Shown piece after piece: positions 49,901-61,286 of a stretch of 64,000 nt of DNA; position 1 is the first letter of the stretch, and every line of letters starts with the position of its first letter. The DNA comes from Chimaeribacter arupi (GTDB lineage Bacteria > Pseudomonadota > Gammaproteobacteria > Enterobacterales > Enterobacteriaceae). The notes below the pieces were generated by a model, which was not told the origin of the DNA, did no database searches, and was given only the letters and a program-made list of their open reading frames with translations. The stretch spans positions 1 to 64,000 of the forward strand of contig NZ_PJZI01000033.1 in the NCBI RefSeq assembly GCF_002858805.1, in the 5' to 3' direction. The position numbers were made by a program, and so were the translations under genes.

Positions 49901-52415
49901 CTGGACGACCGGTTTCGGCACGCTCTCCGCACCCGCCAGCACCACCGGCACGGACGGCACCGCCACCATCAGCCTCATCAGCCTGCAAGCCGGCGCGGCG
50001 ATTGTGAATGCGCAGGCCGGCAGCAGTGCACCGCGGGCGGCGGAGGAGGTGACCTTTACCGGTGACCCGGCCACCGTCACCATCGCCAGCATTACGCATG
50101 ACAAATCGACTGCGCTGGCGAACGGCAGCGACACCATCACCTATACCGCCAACGTCCGGGACATCAATGATAACGCGGTGCCGGGGCAGACCATCACCTT
50201 CACCACCAACCTCGGCACGCTGGGCACCGTCACCGCGGTGACCAACGCCGCCGGGCAGGCGCAGACCACGGTGACCAGCGTACAGGCCGGGACAGCCTCC
50301 GTTGGGGCGTCACTGGCGAACGGCACGCCGGTCACCGCGACGCCGGCAACCTTCATCGCGGATGCCGCTACCGCGCGGATCAACAGCGTCACGGTGGACA
50401 GAACCACGGCGCTGGCAAACGGCAGCGACGCAGTGACCTACACCGCCACCGTGACTGACGCCAACAACAATGCGCTGCCTGACATTGTGGTGAACTGGGC
50501 CACCACCCTCGGCACCCTGGCGGGCGCGCAGAGCAGCACCGGCGCGGATGGGCTGGCGACCATTACCCTGCGCAGCACCACGGCCGGGGATGCGCAGGTG
50601 AACGCGCAGCTCAGCGGCGGGGCGGCCTCGGCTGCACCGGTCGTCACCTTCACACCGGATGCGGGCACGGCGCAGATCACCTCGCTTACCGTCGACAAAA
50701 CCACGGCGCTGGCGAACGGCACTGACGCGCTGACCTACACCGCCACCGTCGCGGATGCCAACGGCAACCTGCTGGCGAACCAAACGGTAACGCTGACCAC
50801 CGATCGCGGCACCTTCGCCAACGGCGGCACCGGGCAGACCAACGCCGCCGGGCAGATGGTGCTGCCGCTGGTGAGCACCCAGGCCGGGCCGGTCGCGGTA
50901 ACCGGCAGCGTCAACGGCGGGGCGGCAGTCGGCGCACCGGCGGCGGCCTTTATCGCTGACGCGTCCACTGCCACTATCGCCACCCTGACGGTGGATCGCA
51001 CCACCGCGATTGCCAACGGCAGCGACAGCGTGACGTACACCGCCACGGTGCTCGACGCCAACAGCAACCCGGTGGCGGATCAGGCGATCACCTGGGCCAG
51101 CTCGCTCGGCACGCTCTCCGCGCCCGGCGGCAACACCGGCAGTGACGGCGTACTGACCGTCAGCCTGAGCAGCCTGGCGGCCGGGGTGGCGAACCTGACC
51201 GCGACCCTGAACGGCACGGTGACCGGGGCCGATCCGGTGACCTTCACGGCGGACATCTCCACCGCGGTGGTCACGGTGCAGGCCAATACCAGCACCGTGC
51301 CGGCGGACGGTGCCACGCCGATTATCGTGACCGCCACGGTACGGGATGCCAACAATAATGTGCTGCCGGATCTGCCGGTGACCTACACCACTGATTTCGG
51401 CCAGCTCTCCGTGCCCAGCGGCACCACTGACGCCAACGGGCAGGTGACCTTCAACCTCACCAGTACCGTGGCCGGTACGGCCTCCGTGGTGGCGGCGCGC
51501 CTGAGCAACGGCGTGACCGGTACCGGCGGGCCGTACCAGTTCGTGCCGGATCTGAACACCGCGGTGGTGACGCTGACGCCGTCCAGCAACGGCATCTACA
51601 CCACTGACAGCGACAACCCGGTGGCGGTCTCAGTGGTGGATGCCTTCGGCAATGCGATTGTCGGCTCCGTCACCCTGGCGGCGGATAACCCGGCGGTGAG
51701 CATCACCGGCAGCCCGGTTACGCTGGATGCCGGTGGGAACGGCACCGCCACCGTGCGCAGCGCCACCACCCTGGCTGCTGTGGCGCTCACCGCCACGCTG
51801 GACCAGAACCCGGCGAAAACCGCCACCGCCAACATCAGCTTCACCACGCCGATCACAGTGGTCTCGCGTGAAGCCGTGGATGCCAACGGCGGCAATGCCA
51901 ACGGCAAAACCTTCGGGCAGGGGCCGGTCATCGCCTGGCCGGGCGCGCGCTTCCATATCACGCTGGCCGGTGGCTCGGGCAACCTGAGCTGGGCGAGCAA
52001 CAACCCGGCAATGACCGTAGACAATGACGGCAACGTCACCTTTAACAGCAACCCCGGCAACGGCAGCGCCCTGGCCATTACCATCACCGATAACCTGACC
52101 CAGCAGGTGGTCACCGAGAACTGGACCTTTGTCAGCTGGTTCTACACCGCCGGTTCCAGCGCGCAGGGCGACCACCCTACCGCCGTGGCGGCGTGCCTGA
52201 GCAGTGGCGGCCTGCCGACGCTGGGGAACATGACCAGCCTGGTCAACCTGTGGGGCAATATGAGCGCCTATAACTGGGATACCTCCAGTGACTACTGGAC
52301 CAACGAGAGTGATGTGTCACAACTCAATTACTACTACGCCTATAACCTCGCCCTGGGCGGGCAGACGGGTTATCCGGAATCCTCCCAAACGGCCTATGTT
52401 TGTGGCGGTGAATAA
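46959..52415 (+). CDS. Inverse autotransporter adhesin, invasin/intimin family, with Ig-like repeats
   Basis: A 1818-residue surface protein of the intimin/invasin (type Ve secretion) family. Order: an extended signal peptide (residues 1-43; MHRCLLLCTVWLQIFLQLFVVLLPLQARA), a LysM domain (about 60-111; MYTLQPGETAKLVAQRKNL ... ILLIPM), a 12-strand barrel domain (about 175-420) with the intimin signature block QFGTVRANLAVSDGSDLDTSSLDMLTPLW, then a passenger of bacterial Ig-like domains. Nine Big-1 repeats of about 99 residues span residues 645-1540 with one divergent domain on each side. The last 110 residues form a different domain with two cysteines (AACLSSGG and AYVCGGE), perhaps lectin-like as in invasin. 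It probably mediates adhesion or biofilm; the receptor is unknown. It is a single gene behind an AT-rich region. Confidence 0.93.
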   Translation: MNVSSGASLLGAVRMHRCLLLCTVWLQIFLQLFVVLLPLQARAAPPPGIQLEEQTLSRASMYTLQPGETAKLVAQRKNLTLDDLWKLNQYRQPNREAMLRLGGGDILLIPMSERDQALPSLGGTLLSEEKAPDERIFAQQAKAFGQATGGRYSNGDAAQNFVQSQAAQAATSTVEGWLSQFGTVRANLAVSDGSDLDTSSLDMLTPLWQSRSRIFFTQFGVRDVSDRVIANLGLGQRHFTDNGWMFGYNAFYDQEITNNNARMGLGLEAWRDYLKLSTNVYMRLTNWVDSEELEDYEERPANGWDVMAQGYIPAYPQVGGKLAYEQYYGNSVALFGIDNRQKDPHAITVGVNYTPVPLVSFGVDYRQGKGGMDDTRYSMMFNYTFGVPWDEQVSSENVALRRSLAGSRLDLVDRNNEIVMEFRKKILITLGLPPEISGRSGQLYDIGYTLQSKYALSRIEWQQSELVAAGGAVVDLGGGRYQVKMPPFKYDGSPNSYPLSGIAADSKGNRSNTASSLIIVNGAAIDNVRSTTTATPTDILADSQSTSLVEVKVVDTEGNPVSGLGADLTFSLAETLTDSSNQPAIAARLGNVNETAPGVYQVLLTAGNNPGSVVVTPSVGEVQLSAVTVNETVAVRNARIAQLTVNKNRAVANGADPVVYSALVLDDNDRPVKGVLVRWTTSLGQDAVPASTTNADGIATVSLTSTQAGVAIEIAQVTLAGQPQGSEPVQAPPVLFVPDAATATFSQITEDKTQALANGADAVTLTVTVVDANGNLIPAQTVNWATTLGNMSAQSTTTGVNGTSSITLTSAAAGIAQVSARLDNNAAINADPITFSGDPATAVVSTLTPDKLTALANGSDPVTYDALVVDANNNAVSGVAITLSTDRGTLAAPTGVTNAEGHYLTTLTSTERGEAIVSATIPNQPAKTAQTVTFTADANSATVTALTVNKRLVLANGTDQAIYTATVTDAQGNPVANQTVNWTTGFGTLSAPASTTGTDGTATISLISLQAGAAIVNAQAGSSAPRAAEEVTFTGDPATVTIASITHDKSTALANGSDTITYTANVRDINDNAVPGQTITFTTNLGTLGTVTAVTNAAGQAQTTVTSVQAGTASVGASLANGTPVTATPATFIADAATARINSVTVDRTTALANGSDAVTYTATVTDANNNALPDIVVNWATTLGTLAGAQSSTGADGLATITLRSTTAGDAQVNAQLSGGAASAAPVVTFTPDAGTAQITSLTVDKTTALANGTDALTYTATVADANGNLLANQTVTLTTDRGTFANGGTGQTNAAGQMVLPLVSTQAGPVAVTGSVNGGAAVGAPAAAFIADASTATIATLTVDRTTAIANGSDSVTYTATVLDANSNPVADQAITWASSLGTLSAPGGNTGSDGVLTVSLSSLAAGVANLTATLNGTVTGADPVTFTADISTAVVTVQANTSTVPADGATPIIVTATVRDANNNVLPDLPVTYTTDFGQLSVPSGTTDANGQVTFNLTSTVAGTASVVAARLSNGVTGTGGPYQFVPDLNTAVVTLTPSSNGIYTTDSDNPVAVSVVDAFGNAIVGSVTLAADNPAVSITGSPVTLDAGGNGTATVRSATTLAAVALTATLDQNPAKTATANISFTTPITVVSREAVDANGGNANGKTFGQGPVIAWPGARFHITLAGGSGNLSWASNNPAMTVDNDGNVTFNSNPGNGSALAITITDNLTQQVVTENWTFVSWFYTAGSSAQGDHPTAVAACLSSGGLPTLGNMTSLVNLWGNMSAYNWDTSSDYWTNESDVSQLNYYYAYNLALGGQTGYPESSQTAYVCGGE
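48891..51578 (+). repeat. Nine tandem Big-1 coding repeats in the adhesin gene
   Basis: Nine units of about 298 bases, each encoding a domain that begins with a D/N-K-x-x-A-L-A-N-G-S/T-D motif and contains xxYTATVxDANxNxV. They are tandem Ig-like domains. Neighbouring units are diverged but share many short identical stretches (e.g. the GCxCTGGCxAACGG block), so recombination could change their number. Confidence 0.88.
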
Positions 52416-52454
52416 CAATATCCCTGGCTGAAAGGGGAGAAATGTACCTCTGCT

Positions 52455-52490
52455 GCCCTTCCACGCCCTCCCGTGGAAGGGCTTTTTTTG
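52455..52490 (+). terminator. Intrinsic terminator of the adhesin gene
   Basis: CCCTTCCACG-CCCTCC-CGTGGAAGGG is a perfect 10-bp stem followed by CTTTTTTT. Confidence 0.93.
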
Positions 52491-52669
52491 GTGAAACCGG
52501 GCGACCCGCGCGATCTTCCGGCCGCAAAACCCACTGACGGTACACAGTTATGTGGGAAAAGCGGCGGTGATTCAGTGGGATCGCCCGTTTTTTCGGCGGC
52601 GTGTCAAAGAGGCAGCGCCGGGTGCGTAAAAACAGGTAGGCTGTGTGACCACTCAAAAAACAGGCCGGG

Positions 52670-53140
52670 ATGATGTACAACATTGACGATTTCGATTTGA
52701 AAATTCTGACCCTGTTGCAGGGCAATGGGCGGCTGACCAACCAGGAGCTGAGCGAGCTGGTGGGGCTGTCAGCGTCGCAGTGTTCACGCCGCCGCATCAG
52801 CCTGGAGCAGGCGCAGCTGATCCTTGGTTACCATGCGCGGCTGGCCCCGGAAGCGGTAGGGCTGGGGATGATTGGGCTGATTGAGGTGCGGCTGATTAAC
52901 CACACGCCGCCCTATGTGGCGAGTTTCCACACCATGCTCGGCGAGGTGGACGCGATTATCGACGCCTATAAAACCACCGGCGATGCCGATTATCTGCTGA
53001 AGGTGGCCGTGGCCGATTTAGCCGGTTTAAGCGATCTCATCAGCAAAATCCTCTCAAGCCATGAAAGTGTTGCCCATATCAAGACCTCCGTGGTGCTGAA
53101 CCGGCTCAAAGAGAACGGATTATTAACGCCGCCACAGTAA
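52670..53140 (+). CDS. Lrp/AsnC-family transcriptional regulator
   Basis: A 156-residue regulator. The N-terminal helix-turn-helix is FDLKILTLLQGNGRLTNQELSELVGLSASQCSRRRISLEQ. A hinge VILGYHARL-type strand follows, then the ligand-binding RAM domain (GLIEVRLINHTP ... TTGDADYLLKVAVADLAGLSDLI). Lrp-type proteins usually sense amino acids and control transport or catabolism; the target here is not known. ATGs at 52670 and 52673 are both possible starts. It lies between the adhesin and a YitT-family gene in the same direction; the 310-base gap argues against a tight operon. Confidence 0.85.
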   Translation: MMYNIDDFDLKILTLLQGNGRLTNQELSELVGLSASQCSRRRISLEQAQLILGYHARLAPEAVGLGMIGLIEVRLINHTPPYVASFHTMLGEVDAIIDAYKTTGDADYLLKVAVADLAGLSDLISKILSSHESVAHIKTSVVLNRLKENGLLTPPQ

Positions 53141-53451
53141 GCGGCGTTGCACCTTTTTGGTGCTGGGGCTGCGCAATAAAGGTGCATGAAAAGCGGGTGT
53201 TGTGCGAAATTTGTGTGGCATTACCGTAATCACTGCGCAACTTGCGCGCCAGGCAGGGAAAATGTGCAAAGTACGTTACCGGAGGATATCGAAAGTTAAC
53301 AACAGATTGCCGAAAGGGAAAATGCAGAAAACGGCCTTCCGGGTAAATACCGGGACGGCAAGCGCTGTTTTCTCTAAAGCTGGCGCGTTTTTTGCTGGAT
53401 AAAGGGGTCCGCAGCCTGGCTGCCCCCTTATCTGATGAAGTGACCGACCCG
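53141..53451 (+). other. Gap between the Lrp-type gene and the YitT-family gene
   Basis: About 310 bases with no convincing gene. The frame of the next gene is open back to a TTG at 53392, but the conserved part starts at 53452. Promoter sequences for the YitT gene are expected here; none is clear by eye. Confidence 0.4.
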
Positions 53452-54072
53452 ATGGATAATGTGATTACCCCTGAATCTCAGAAACTCTCTCATACCCTGC
53501 TGGAAGATGTGCTGGCGATTGTGATGGGCACGCTGATGGTCTCGTTCGGCGTGATCCTGCTGCGCCAGTCCGGCGCGCTCACCGGCGGCACCGCCGGGAT
53601 GGCCTTCCTGCTGCACTACCTGACCCACGTGTCGTTCGGCACCGCCTTTTTCCTGATTAACCTGCCGTTCTACTGGCTGGCGATCCGCCGTATGGGCTGG
53701 CAGTTCACCCTGAAAACCTTCTGCGCGGTCGGGCTGGTGTCCCTGTTTTCCGACCTGCACCCGCTGTTCATCCACGTTGACCATCTGCAGCCGTTTTACG
53801 CCACGCTGTTCGGCAATATGATCATGGGCATCGGGTTTATTGTGTTATTCCGCCACAAAGCGAGCCTGGGCGGGGTAAATATCCTGGCACTTTTCCTACA
53901 GGACAAATATGGTATCCGTGCCGGGAAATTTCAGATGGGCGTGGACGCGGTGATCGTGCTGGCATCACTGTTTGTGGTAAGCCTGCCGATGCTGCTGGCC
54001 TCGGTGGCGGGCGCGTTCCTGCTGAACCTGATCATCGCCATGAACCATCGTCCCGGCCGCTACAGCGTATAA
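53452..54072 (+). CDS. YitT-family membrane protein
   Basis: A 206-residue inner-membrane protein of the YitT (DUF161-type) family with about five to six membrane segments. The first glycine-rich block is SFGVILLRQSGALTGGTAGMAFLLHYLT, typical of the family. The second half has IVLFRHKASLGGVNILALFLQDKYGIRAGKFQMGVD, an internal likeness to the first. The function is unknown. The start at ATG 53452 is chosen because it gives a short cytoplasmic tail; a TTG at 53392 would add 20 residues. It is located 63 bases upstream of tyrB. Confidence 0.78.
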   Translation: MDNVITPESQKLSHTLLEDVLAIVMGTLMVSFGVILLRQSGALTGGTAGMAFLLHYLTHVSFGTAFFLINLPFYWLAIRRMGWQFTLKTFCAVGLVSLFSDLHPLFIHVDHLQPFYATLFGNMIMGIGFIVLFRHKASLGGVNILALFLQDKYGIRAGKFQMGVDAVIVLASLFVVSLPMLLASVAGAFLLNLIIAMNHRPGRYSV

Positions 54073-54135
54073 CCAGAGGCGCGTAACACCGCCCATTTAC
54101 CCAGTAACACCAGACTATTCAAGGAGTGCAGCACC

Positions 54136-55329
54136 GTGTTCCATAATGTTGATGCCTATGCGGGTGATCCCATCCTGTCGCTGATGGAAAGCTTCAAACA
54201 CGATCCGAGAGAACAGAAGGTTAACCTGAGCATCGGGCTTTACTATAACGAGCAGGGTGTGATCCCGCAGATGCAGGCCGTTGAGCAGGCGGAAAAGGTG
54301 CTGGCCGCCACGCCGCACGGTGCCTCTGTTTACCTGCCGATGGAAGGGCTGGCACCGTACCGTTCGGCCATCCAGACGCTGCTGTTTGGTGACGACCACC
54401 CGATGCTGACGCAGGGGCGTATTGCCACCATCCAGACCGTGGGCGGCTCCGGCGCGCTGAAAGTGGGCGCGGATTTCCTCAAGCGCTATTTCCCTGAATC
54501 TGAAGTGTGGGTCAGCGACCCGACCTGGGAGAACCACATCGCCATCTTCGCGGGCGCGGGCTTCAACGTGCACACCTACCCGTACTATGACCCGGAACGC
54601 CTGGGCGTGAACCTCCCGGCAATGCTGGAAAGCCTGCAACAACTGCCGCCGAAAAGCATCGTGCTGCTGCACCCGTGCTGCCACAACCCGACCGGCTCTG
54701 ACCTGACCCACGCGGAGTGGGACGAGGTGATTGCGCTGGTCAAAGCGCGTGAGCTGATCCCGTTCCTCGACATCGCCTACCAGGGCTTTGGCGGCGGCAT
54801 GGACGACGACGCCTACGCCATCCGTGAAATGGCGCGCGCCGGGCTGCCGTGCCTGGTCAGCAACTCCTTCTCCAAAATCTTCTCGCTGTACGGCGAGCGC
54901 GTCGGCGGCCTGTCAGTGGTGTGCGAAAGCGATGACGCCGCGGCCCGCGTGCTGGGCCAGCTCAAGGCCACCGTGCGCCGCAACTACTCCAGCCCGCCGA
55001 ACTTTGGCGCGCAGGTGGTGGCGAAAGTGTTGAATGATGCCGGGCTGAAAGCACAGTGGCTGGCAGAAGTGGAAGCGATGCGCACCCGCATCCTGGAGAT
55101 GCGCAAAACGCTGGTCGCCAGCCTGAAAACGTCCCTGCCGGGGCGCAACTTCGACTACCTGCTGGCGCAACGCGGCATGTTCAGTTACACCGGCTTCAGT
55201 GAAGCGCAGGTCGATCGCCTGCGTAATGAGTTCGGCGTTTACCTGATTGCCAGCGGCCGCGTCTGCATGGCCGGCCTGAACCACGGCAACGTGCAGCGCG
55301 TCGCTGACGCCTTCGCCGCCGTGCAGTAA
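54136..55329 (+). CDS. tyrB: Aromatic amino acid aminotransferase
   Basis: A PLP enzyme performing the last step of tyrosine and phenylalanine synthesis and also able to make leucine and aspartate. It is 397 residues, as in E. coli TyrB. Family blocks are [39 protein letters not shown] and the PLP lysine in [20 protein letters not shown] is the start, 9 bases after AAGGAG. It is placed after alr as in E. coli, but here the adhesin, the Lrp-type gene and the YitT gene lie in between. Confidence 0.95.
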   Translation: MFHNVDAYAGDPILSLMESFKHDPREQKVNLSIGLYYNEQGVIPQMQAVEQAEKVLAATPHGASVYLPMEGLAPYRSAIQTLLFGDDHPMLTQGRIATIQTVGGSGALKVGADFLKRYFPESEVWVSDPTWENHIAIFAGAGFNVHTYPYYDPERLGVNLPAMLESLQQLPPKSIVLLHPCCHNPTGSDLTHAEWDEVIALVKARELIPFLDIAYQGFGGGMDDDAYAIREMARAGLPCLVSNSFSKIFSLYGERVGGLSVVCESDDAAARVLGQLKATVRRNYSSPPNFGAQVVAKVLNDAGLKAQWLAEVEAMRTRILEMRKTLVASLKTSLPGRNFDYLLAQRGMFSYTGFSEAQVDRLRNEFGVYLIASGRVCMAGLNHGNVQRVADAFAAVQ

Positions 55330-55337
55330 GCCCCTCG

Positions 55338-55361
55338 AGGCAGGCCGCGCCCGGCCTGCCT
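55338..55361 (+). terminator. Hairpin after tyrB
   Basis: AGGCAGGCCG and CGGCCTGCCT form a 10-bp stem with a 4-base loop, followed by GTTTCC only. It is a probable but not classical terminator. Confidence 0.65.
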
Positions 55362-55479
55362 GTTTCCGGCGTTTACGCCGCCCGCCTTTACATTCCCATA
55401 CCGATAAATTCCGCCTGCCGCCTTTATCTTTCACTCAGTTGATACACACTTAGGGAACCGAGTGAAAAATGGAGGATGT

Positions 55480-55902
55480 ATGTGGCATCAGCAAACCCTG
55501 ACCCTGAGCGCCAAAGCGCGTGGGTTTCACCTGATCACCGATGAGGTGACCGGCAAACTGGACAGGTTAGCGCAAGTGGACACCGGCCTGTTGCACCTGT
55601 TGCTTATGCACACGTCCGCCTCACTGACGTTAAATGAGAATTGCGATCCCACCGTGCGTGCAGATATGGAGCACCATTTCCTGCGGCAGGTGCCGGAAAA
55701 TGCCGACTACCAGCACGATTATGAAGGGCCGGATGATATGCCCGCCCACATTAAATCCTCCTTGCTGGGCGTGTCACTGACGCTGCCGGTGCAACGCGGG
55801 AAACTGCTGCTGGGCACCTGGCAGGGCATCTGGCTGGGTGAGCACCGCAACCACGGCGGCCAGCGCCGCATCGTCGCTACCTTACAAGGAGACTTTCAAT
55901 GA
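55480..55902 (+). CDS. yjbQ: YjbQ/UPF0047 family protein
   Basis: A 140-residue protein (E. coli YjbQ 138) with the conserved [25 protein letters not shown] and [26 protein letters not shown]. Homologues have been reported to show weak thiamine-phosphate synthase activity, but the true role is unknown. ATG at 55480 follows GGAGG; the frame is open 6 codons more. It overlaps yjbR by 4 bases (ATGA), so the two are translationally coupled. Confidence 0.92.
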   Translation: MWHQQTLTLSAKARGFHLITDEVTGKLDRLAQVDTGLLHLLLMHTSASLTLNENCDPTVRADMEHHFLRQVPENADYQHDYEGPDDMPAHIKSSLLGVSLTLPVQRGKLLLGTWQGIWLGEHRNHGGQRRIVATLQGDFQ

Positions 55903-56252
55903 ACAGTTCGGACCTGCTCGACTACTGTATGTCCAAGCCGGGCGCGGAGCAGAGCGTAGATAACCAATGGAACGCCAACCAGATCAAGGTCGGTGACATG
56001 ATGTTTGCGATGGTGAGCGCAGTGCAGGAGCGGCCTGCGATCTCGCTGAAAACCAGCCCGGAGCTGGCCGAAGAGTTGCGCGCCAAACACCCGGAGATTG
56101 TGCCCGGCGAGCACCTGAACAAAGCCCACTGGAACACCCTGTTCCTTGACGGCGATCTGCCCGATTCCCAGTTTTATTTCCTGATCGACAGCTCCTACCA
56201 ACTGGTGGTGGAGAGCCTGCCGGAAGCGGTGCGGCACGATCTGGGCGTATAG
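55899..56252 (+). CDS. yjbR: MmcQ/YjbR family DNA-binding-like protein
   Basis: A 117-residue protein very similar to E. coli YjbR (118): [29 protein letters not shown] and [20 protein letters not shown] are the family blocks. The fold is CyaY-like and binds DNA in some members; the function is unknown. Its start overlaps the yjbQ stop. Confidence 0.92.
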   Translation: MNSSDLLDYCMSKPGAEQSVDNQWNANQIKVGDMMFAMVSAVQERPAISLKTSPELAEELRAKHPEIVPGEHLNKAHWNTLFLDGDLPDSQFYFLIDSSYQLVVESLPEAVRHDLGV

Positions 56253-56282
56253 GCGGCCTTGCCTGCCGGGGTGCGGTAAAGG

Positions 56283-57371
56283 CTATTTTTGCCCGGCCCG
56301 CCCGGTCAGCTGATGCACCAGATCCATCTCCGCCTGGCGGAACGGGGTGCCTTGCTCGTCGAGCACATCGTGGAACCAGAGCGCTGGATCGTCGCGCTTC
56401 TCTTTGCGTATCAACGGCCACGGCAGCCAGGTCTGGGTTTTGCCGCGCACCAGCCCCCACTGGTAACAGCCGACCCGCAGGGCGTGGAACTGCGGGAGCT
56501 GTTGTTCAATCAGGCTGCCGATATGGCGTGCCAGCCACTCGGTGCAGATCACCGGGCGGCGCATCTGCTGCCAGTAGCCGAGGATCGGCAACAGCGCCGG
56601 GGTATCGACGTAAGCGTGGAAGGTGATGATGTCTGAACGCTGTGCCGCCGCGACGTCAATCGGGTGCTGGTACCAGCTCGGCGTGGCCTGGCCGGGGTTG
56701 AGCGGCAGGTGCCACGCCCCCACCGTCAGCGGCTGCGTCGGGTCTTCGAGGCGCGCCCAGTCAAACACCTGGTGCATCAGCTCCAGCGCGAACGTTTCCA
56801 GCTCCTGTTCAAACAGCACTTCCTCCGCCGGGCCGATGAAAATCGCCCGGTTGCCCGGCTCGTTGTAGAGATCCCACATAAACACGCGCGGGTCGTCCCG
56901 GAAGGTGCGGATCACGTCGCGGATATAGCGTTCGATGTCCGGCCAGCCTTCACGGTTCATCACCGTGCGGCGGCCGGGGCTGGCCGCGGCCTGGCTGTTG
57001 TGGATGTCCGGTTCCGGCGCTTTTTGCGGGCCGAGGAACGGCTCATCGCCGGAGAAACCGCAGTCATCCATCAGCGTCAGCATCACCATCATCTGATGGT
57101 TCGCCGCCAGCGTCAGGAAGTGGTCAATCCGCGCCAGCAGGCCGTCACGGTCCGCCTGCCAGACGATAAACGGCAGGTTGATGCGCAGATGGTTATAGCC
57201 GATGGCGTGTGCCCAGCTGAGTTCCTGGTCGATGGTGTGCGAATCGAAAGTGTCAGCTTGCCAGAGTTCCGTCCAGTTCACGGCCGTGCGCGGCAGGTAA
57301 TTAAACCCGCAGGGCCATCGCTGTTGCTGGTACCACGTATTGGCTTGTTGCTCACTCCATTGCTCACGCAT
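56283..57371 (-). CDS. GH5-like (clan A) glycoside hydrolase, cytoplasmic
   Basis: A 362-residue protein with a beta/alpha-barrel hydrolase pattern. The acid/base glutamate is Glu171 in [10 protein letters not shown] and the nucleophile is Glu278 in [11 protein letters not shown]. Earlier strand ends are [11 protein letters not shown] and [16 protein letters not shown]. There is no signal peptide, so the substrate is probably an imported oligosaccharide or glycoside; it cannot be named. ATG at 57371 follows AGGAG; the frame is open 57 codons more, but that part reads like non-coding leader. It lies downstream of uvrA behind the uvrA terminator, at a place where E. coli has no such gene. Confidence 0.75.
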   Translation of the reverse strand: MREQWSEQQANTWYQQQRWPCGFNYLPRTAVNWTELWQADTFDSHTIDQELSWAHAIGYNHLRINLPFIVWQADRDGLLARIDHFLTLAANHQMMVMLTLMDDCGFSGDEPFLGPQKAPEPDIHNSQAAASPGRRTVMNREGWPDIERYIRDVIRTFRDDPRVFMWDLYNEPGNRAIFIGPAEEVLFEQELETFALELMHQVFDWARLEDPTQPLTVGAWHLPLNPGQATPSWYQHPIDVAAAQRSDIITFHAYVDTPALLPILGYWQQMRRPVICTEWLARHIGSLIEQQLPQFHALRVGCYQWGLVRGKTQTWLPWPLIRKEKRDDPALWFHDVLDEQGTPFRQAEMDLVHQLTGRAGQK

Positions 57372-57500
57372 TGCCGGACTCCTGATAACCAGAAAACTCG
57401 GTGTGAGGGGGTAAGAGCAGGGCTGCCCTGTCTCTCTATGATCGTAGCAACCCGGCAGGAAAAGGCCGTGATTTCGCCGGATTATGCGCGATAAACCGAT

Positions 57501-57527
57501 AAAAAAAGCCACGCTGTATCGCGTGGC
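57501..57527 (-). terminator. Intrinsic terminator of uvrA
   Basis: On the minus strand GCCACGC and GCGTGGC pair around a 6-base loop and are followed by seven T (A run 57501-57507 on the plus strand). Confidence 0.88.
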
Positions 57528-57543
57528 CTGGTAATGCCTCAAA

Positions 57544-60399
<2,856 letters not shown>

Positions 60400-60529
60400 T
60401 CATATTTCCCGGATTAAACACGATCTCTCACTATGCCGGTCACTGGTTTCCGGTGCGCGATGCCGCAAAGCACCGGAAGAAAAAGCAGGGGCACAGAAAG
60501 TACGAAACGTTTAATTATGACACAAAAAA

Positions 60530-60549
60530 ACCTGAATGGATATCCAGTA
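60530..60549. promoter_or_regulatory. LexA box between uvrA and ssb
   Basis: On the minus strand TACTGGATATCCATTCAGGT has the CTG-N10-CAG core and aligns with the E. coli uvrA SOS box (TACTGTATATTCATTCAGGT). Control of uvrA, and of ssb in part, by LexA is inferred. Confidence 0.82.
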
Positions 60550-60676
60550 TACCGGCGCAAAATTGTTTATACTGTCACCCATTCTGAGGCACACTTCGCA
60601 GGTATGATCAGGCGCGGTGGCGTGCTAAAATGATTGGTTTAGTATCGTAAAAATTAACTCATTGTGGAGAGTCGAC

Positions 60677-61231
60677 ATGGCCAGCAGAGGCGTAAACAAA
60701 GTGATTCTTGTCGGGAATCTGGGCCAGGATCCGGAAGTGCGTTACATGCCGAGCGGCGGCGCTGTGGCGAACATTACCCTGGCGACATCTGAATCCTGGC
60801 GTGACAAAGCCACCGGCGAGCAGAAAGAGAAAACAGAATGGCACCGCGTGGTGCTGTTCGGCAAACTGGCGGAAGTGGCGGGTGAATACCTGCGCAAGGG
60901 TTCTCAGGTCTACATTGAAGGCTCCCTGCAAACCCGTAAATGGACGGACCAGTCCGGCCAGGAAAAATACACCACGGAAGTGGTGGTGAACGTGGGCGGC
61001 ACCATGCAGATGCTCGGCGGCCGTCAGGGCGGCGGTGCACCGGCAGGCGGCGGCCAGGCGTCCGGCGGCAACAACGGCGGTTGGGGCCAGCCTCAGCAGC
61101 CGCAGCAGAACAACCAGTTCAGCGGCGGCCAGCAGTCCCGCCCGGCCCCGCAGCAGAACCACGGTTCTTCGAACAATGCCCCGATGAACAACGAACCGCC
61201 GATGGATTTCGACGACGACATCCCGTTCTGA
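60677..61231 (+). CDS. ssb: Single-stranded DNA-binding protein
   Basis: A homotetrameric protein that coats single-stranded DNA in replication and repair. It is 184 residues (E. coli 178). The OB fold is [41 protein letters not shown] ... [31 protein letters not shown] Gly/Gln-rich linker (about 115-170) follows, then the acidic interaction tip MDFDDDIPF. The frame opens five codons upstream, but ATG at 60677 matches the conserved start. It is divergent from uvrA. Confidence 0.97.
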   Translation: MASRGVNKVILVGNLGQDPEVRYMPSGGAVANITLATSESWRDKATGEQKEKTEWHRVVLFGKLAEVAGEYLRKGSQVYIEGSLQTRKWTDQSGQEKYTTEVVVNVGGTMQMLGGRQGGGAPAGGGQASGGNNGGWGQPQQPQQNNQFSGGQQSRPAPQQNHGSSNNAPMNNEPPMDFDDDIPF

Positions 61232-61257
61232 TCCGGCGCATGGCGTATCCGGCCATT

Positions 61258-61286
61258 AAAAACCCTGCTTCGGCAGGGTTTTTTTA
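61258..61286 (+). terminator. Intrinsic terminator of ssb
   Basis: AACCCTGC-TTCG-GCAGGGTT is an 8-bp stem with a UUCG loop, followed by TTTTT. Confidence 0.92.

Noticed and set aside
48327-50099. 590-codon minus-strand frame with internal repeats
   Set aside because: Its repeats only mirror the Ig-like coding repeats of the adhesin on the other strand.
54073-54120. TyrR box in front of tyrB
   Set aside because: CGTAAC and TTTACC half-sites are present but separated by 8 rather than 6 bases and with weak ends, so the match is not good enough.
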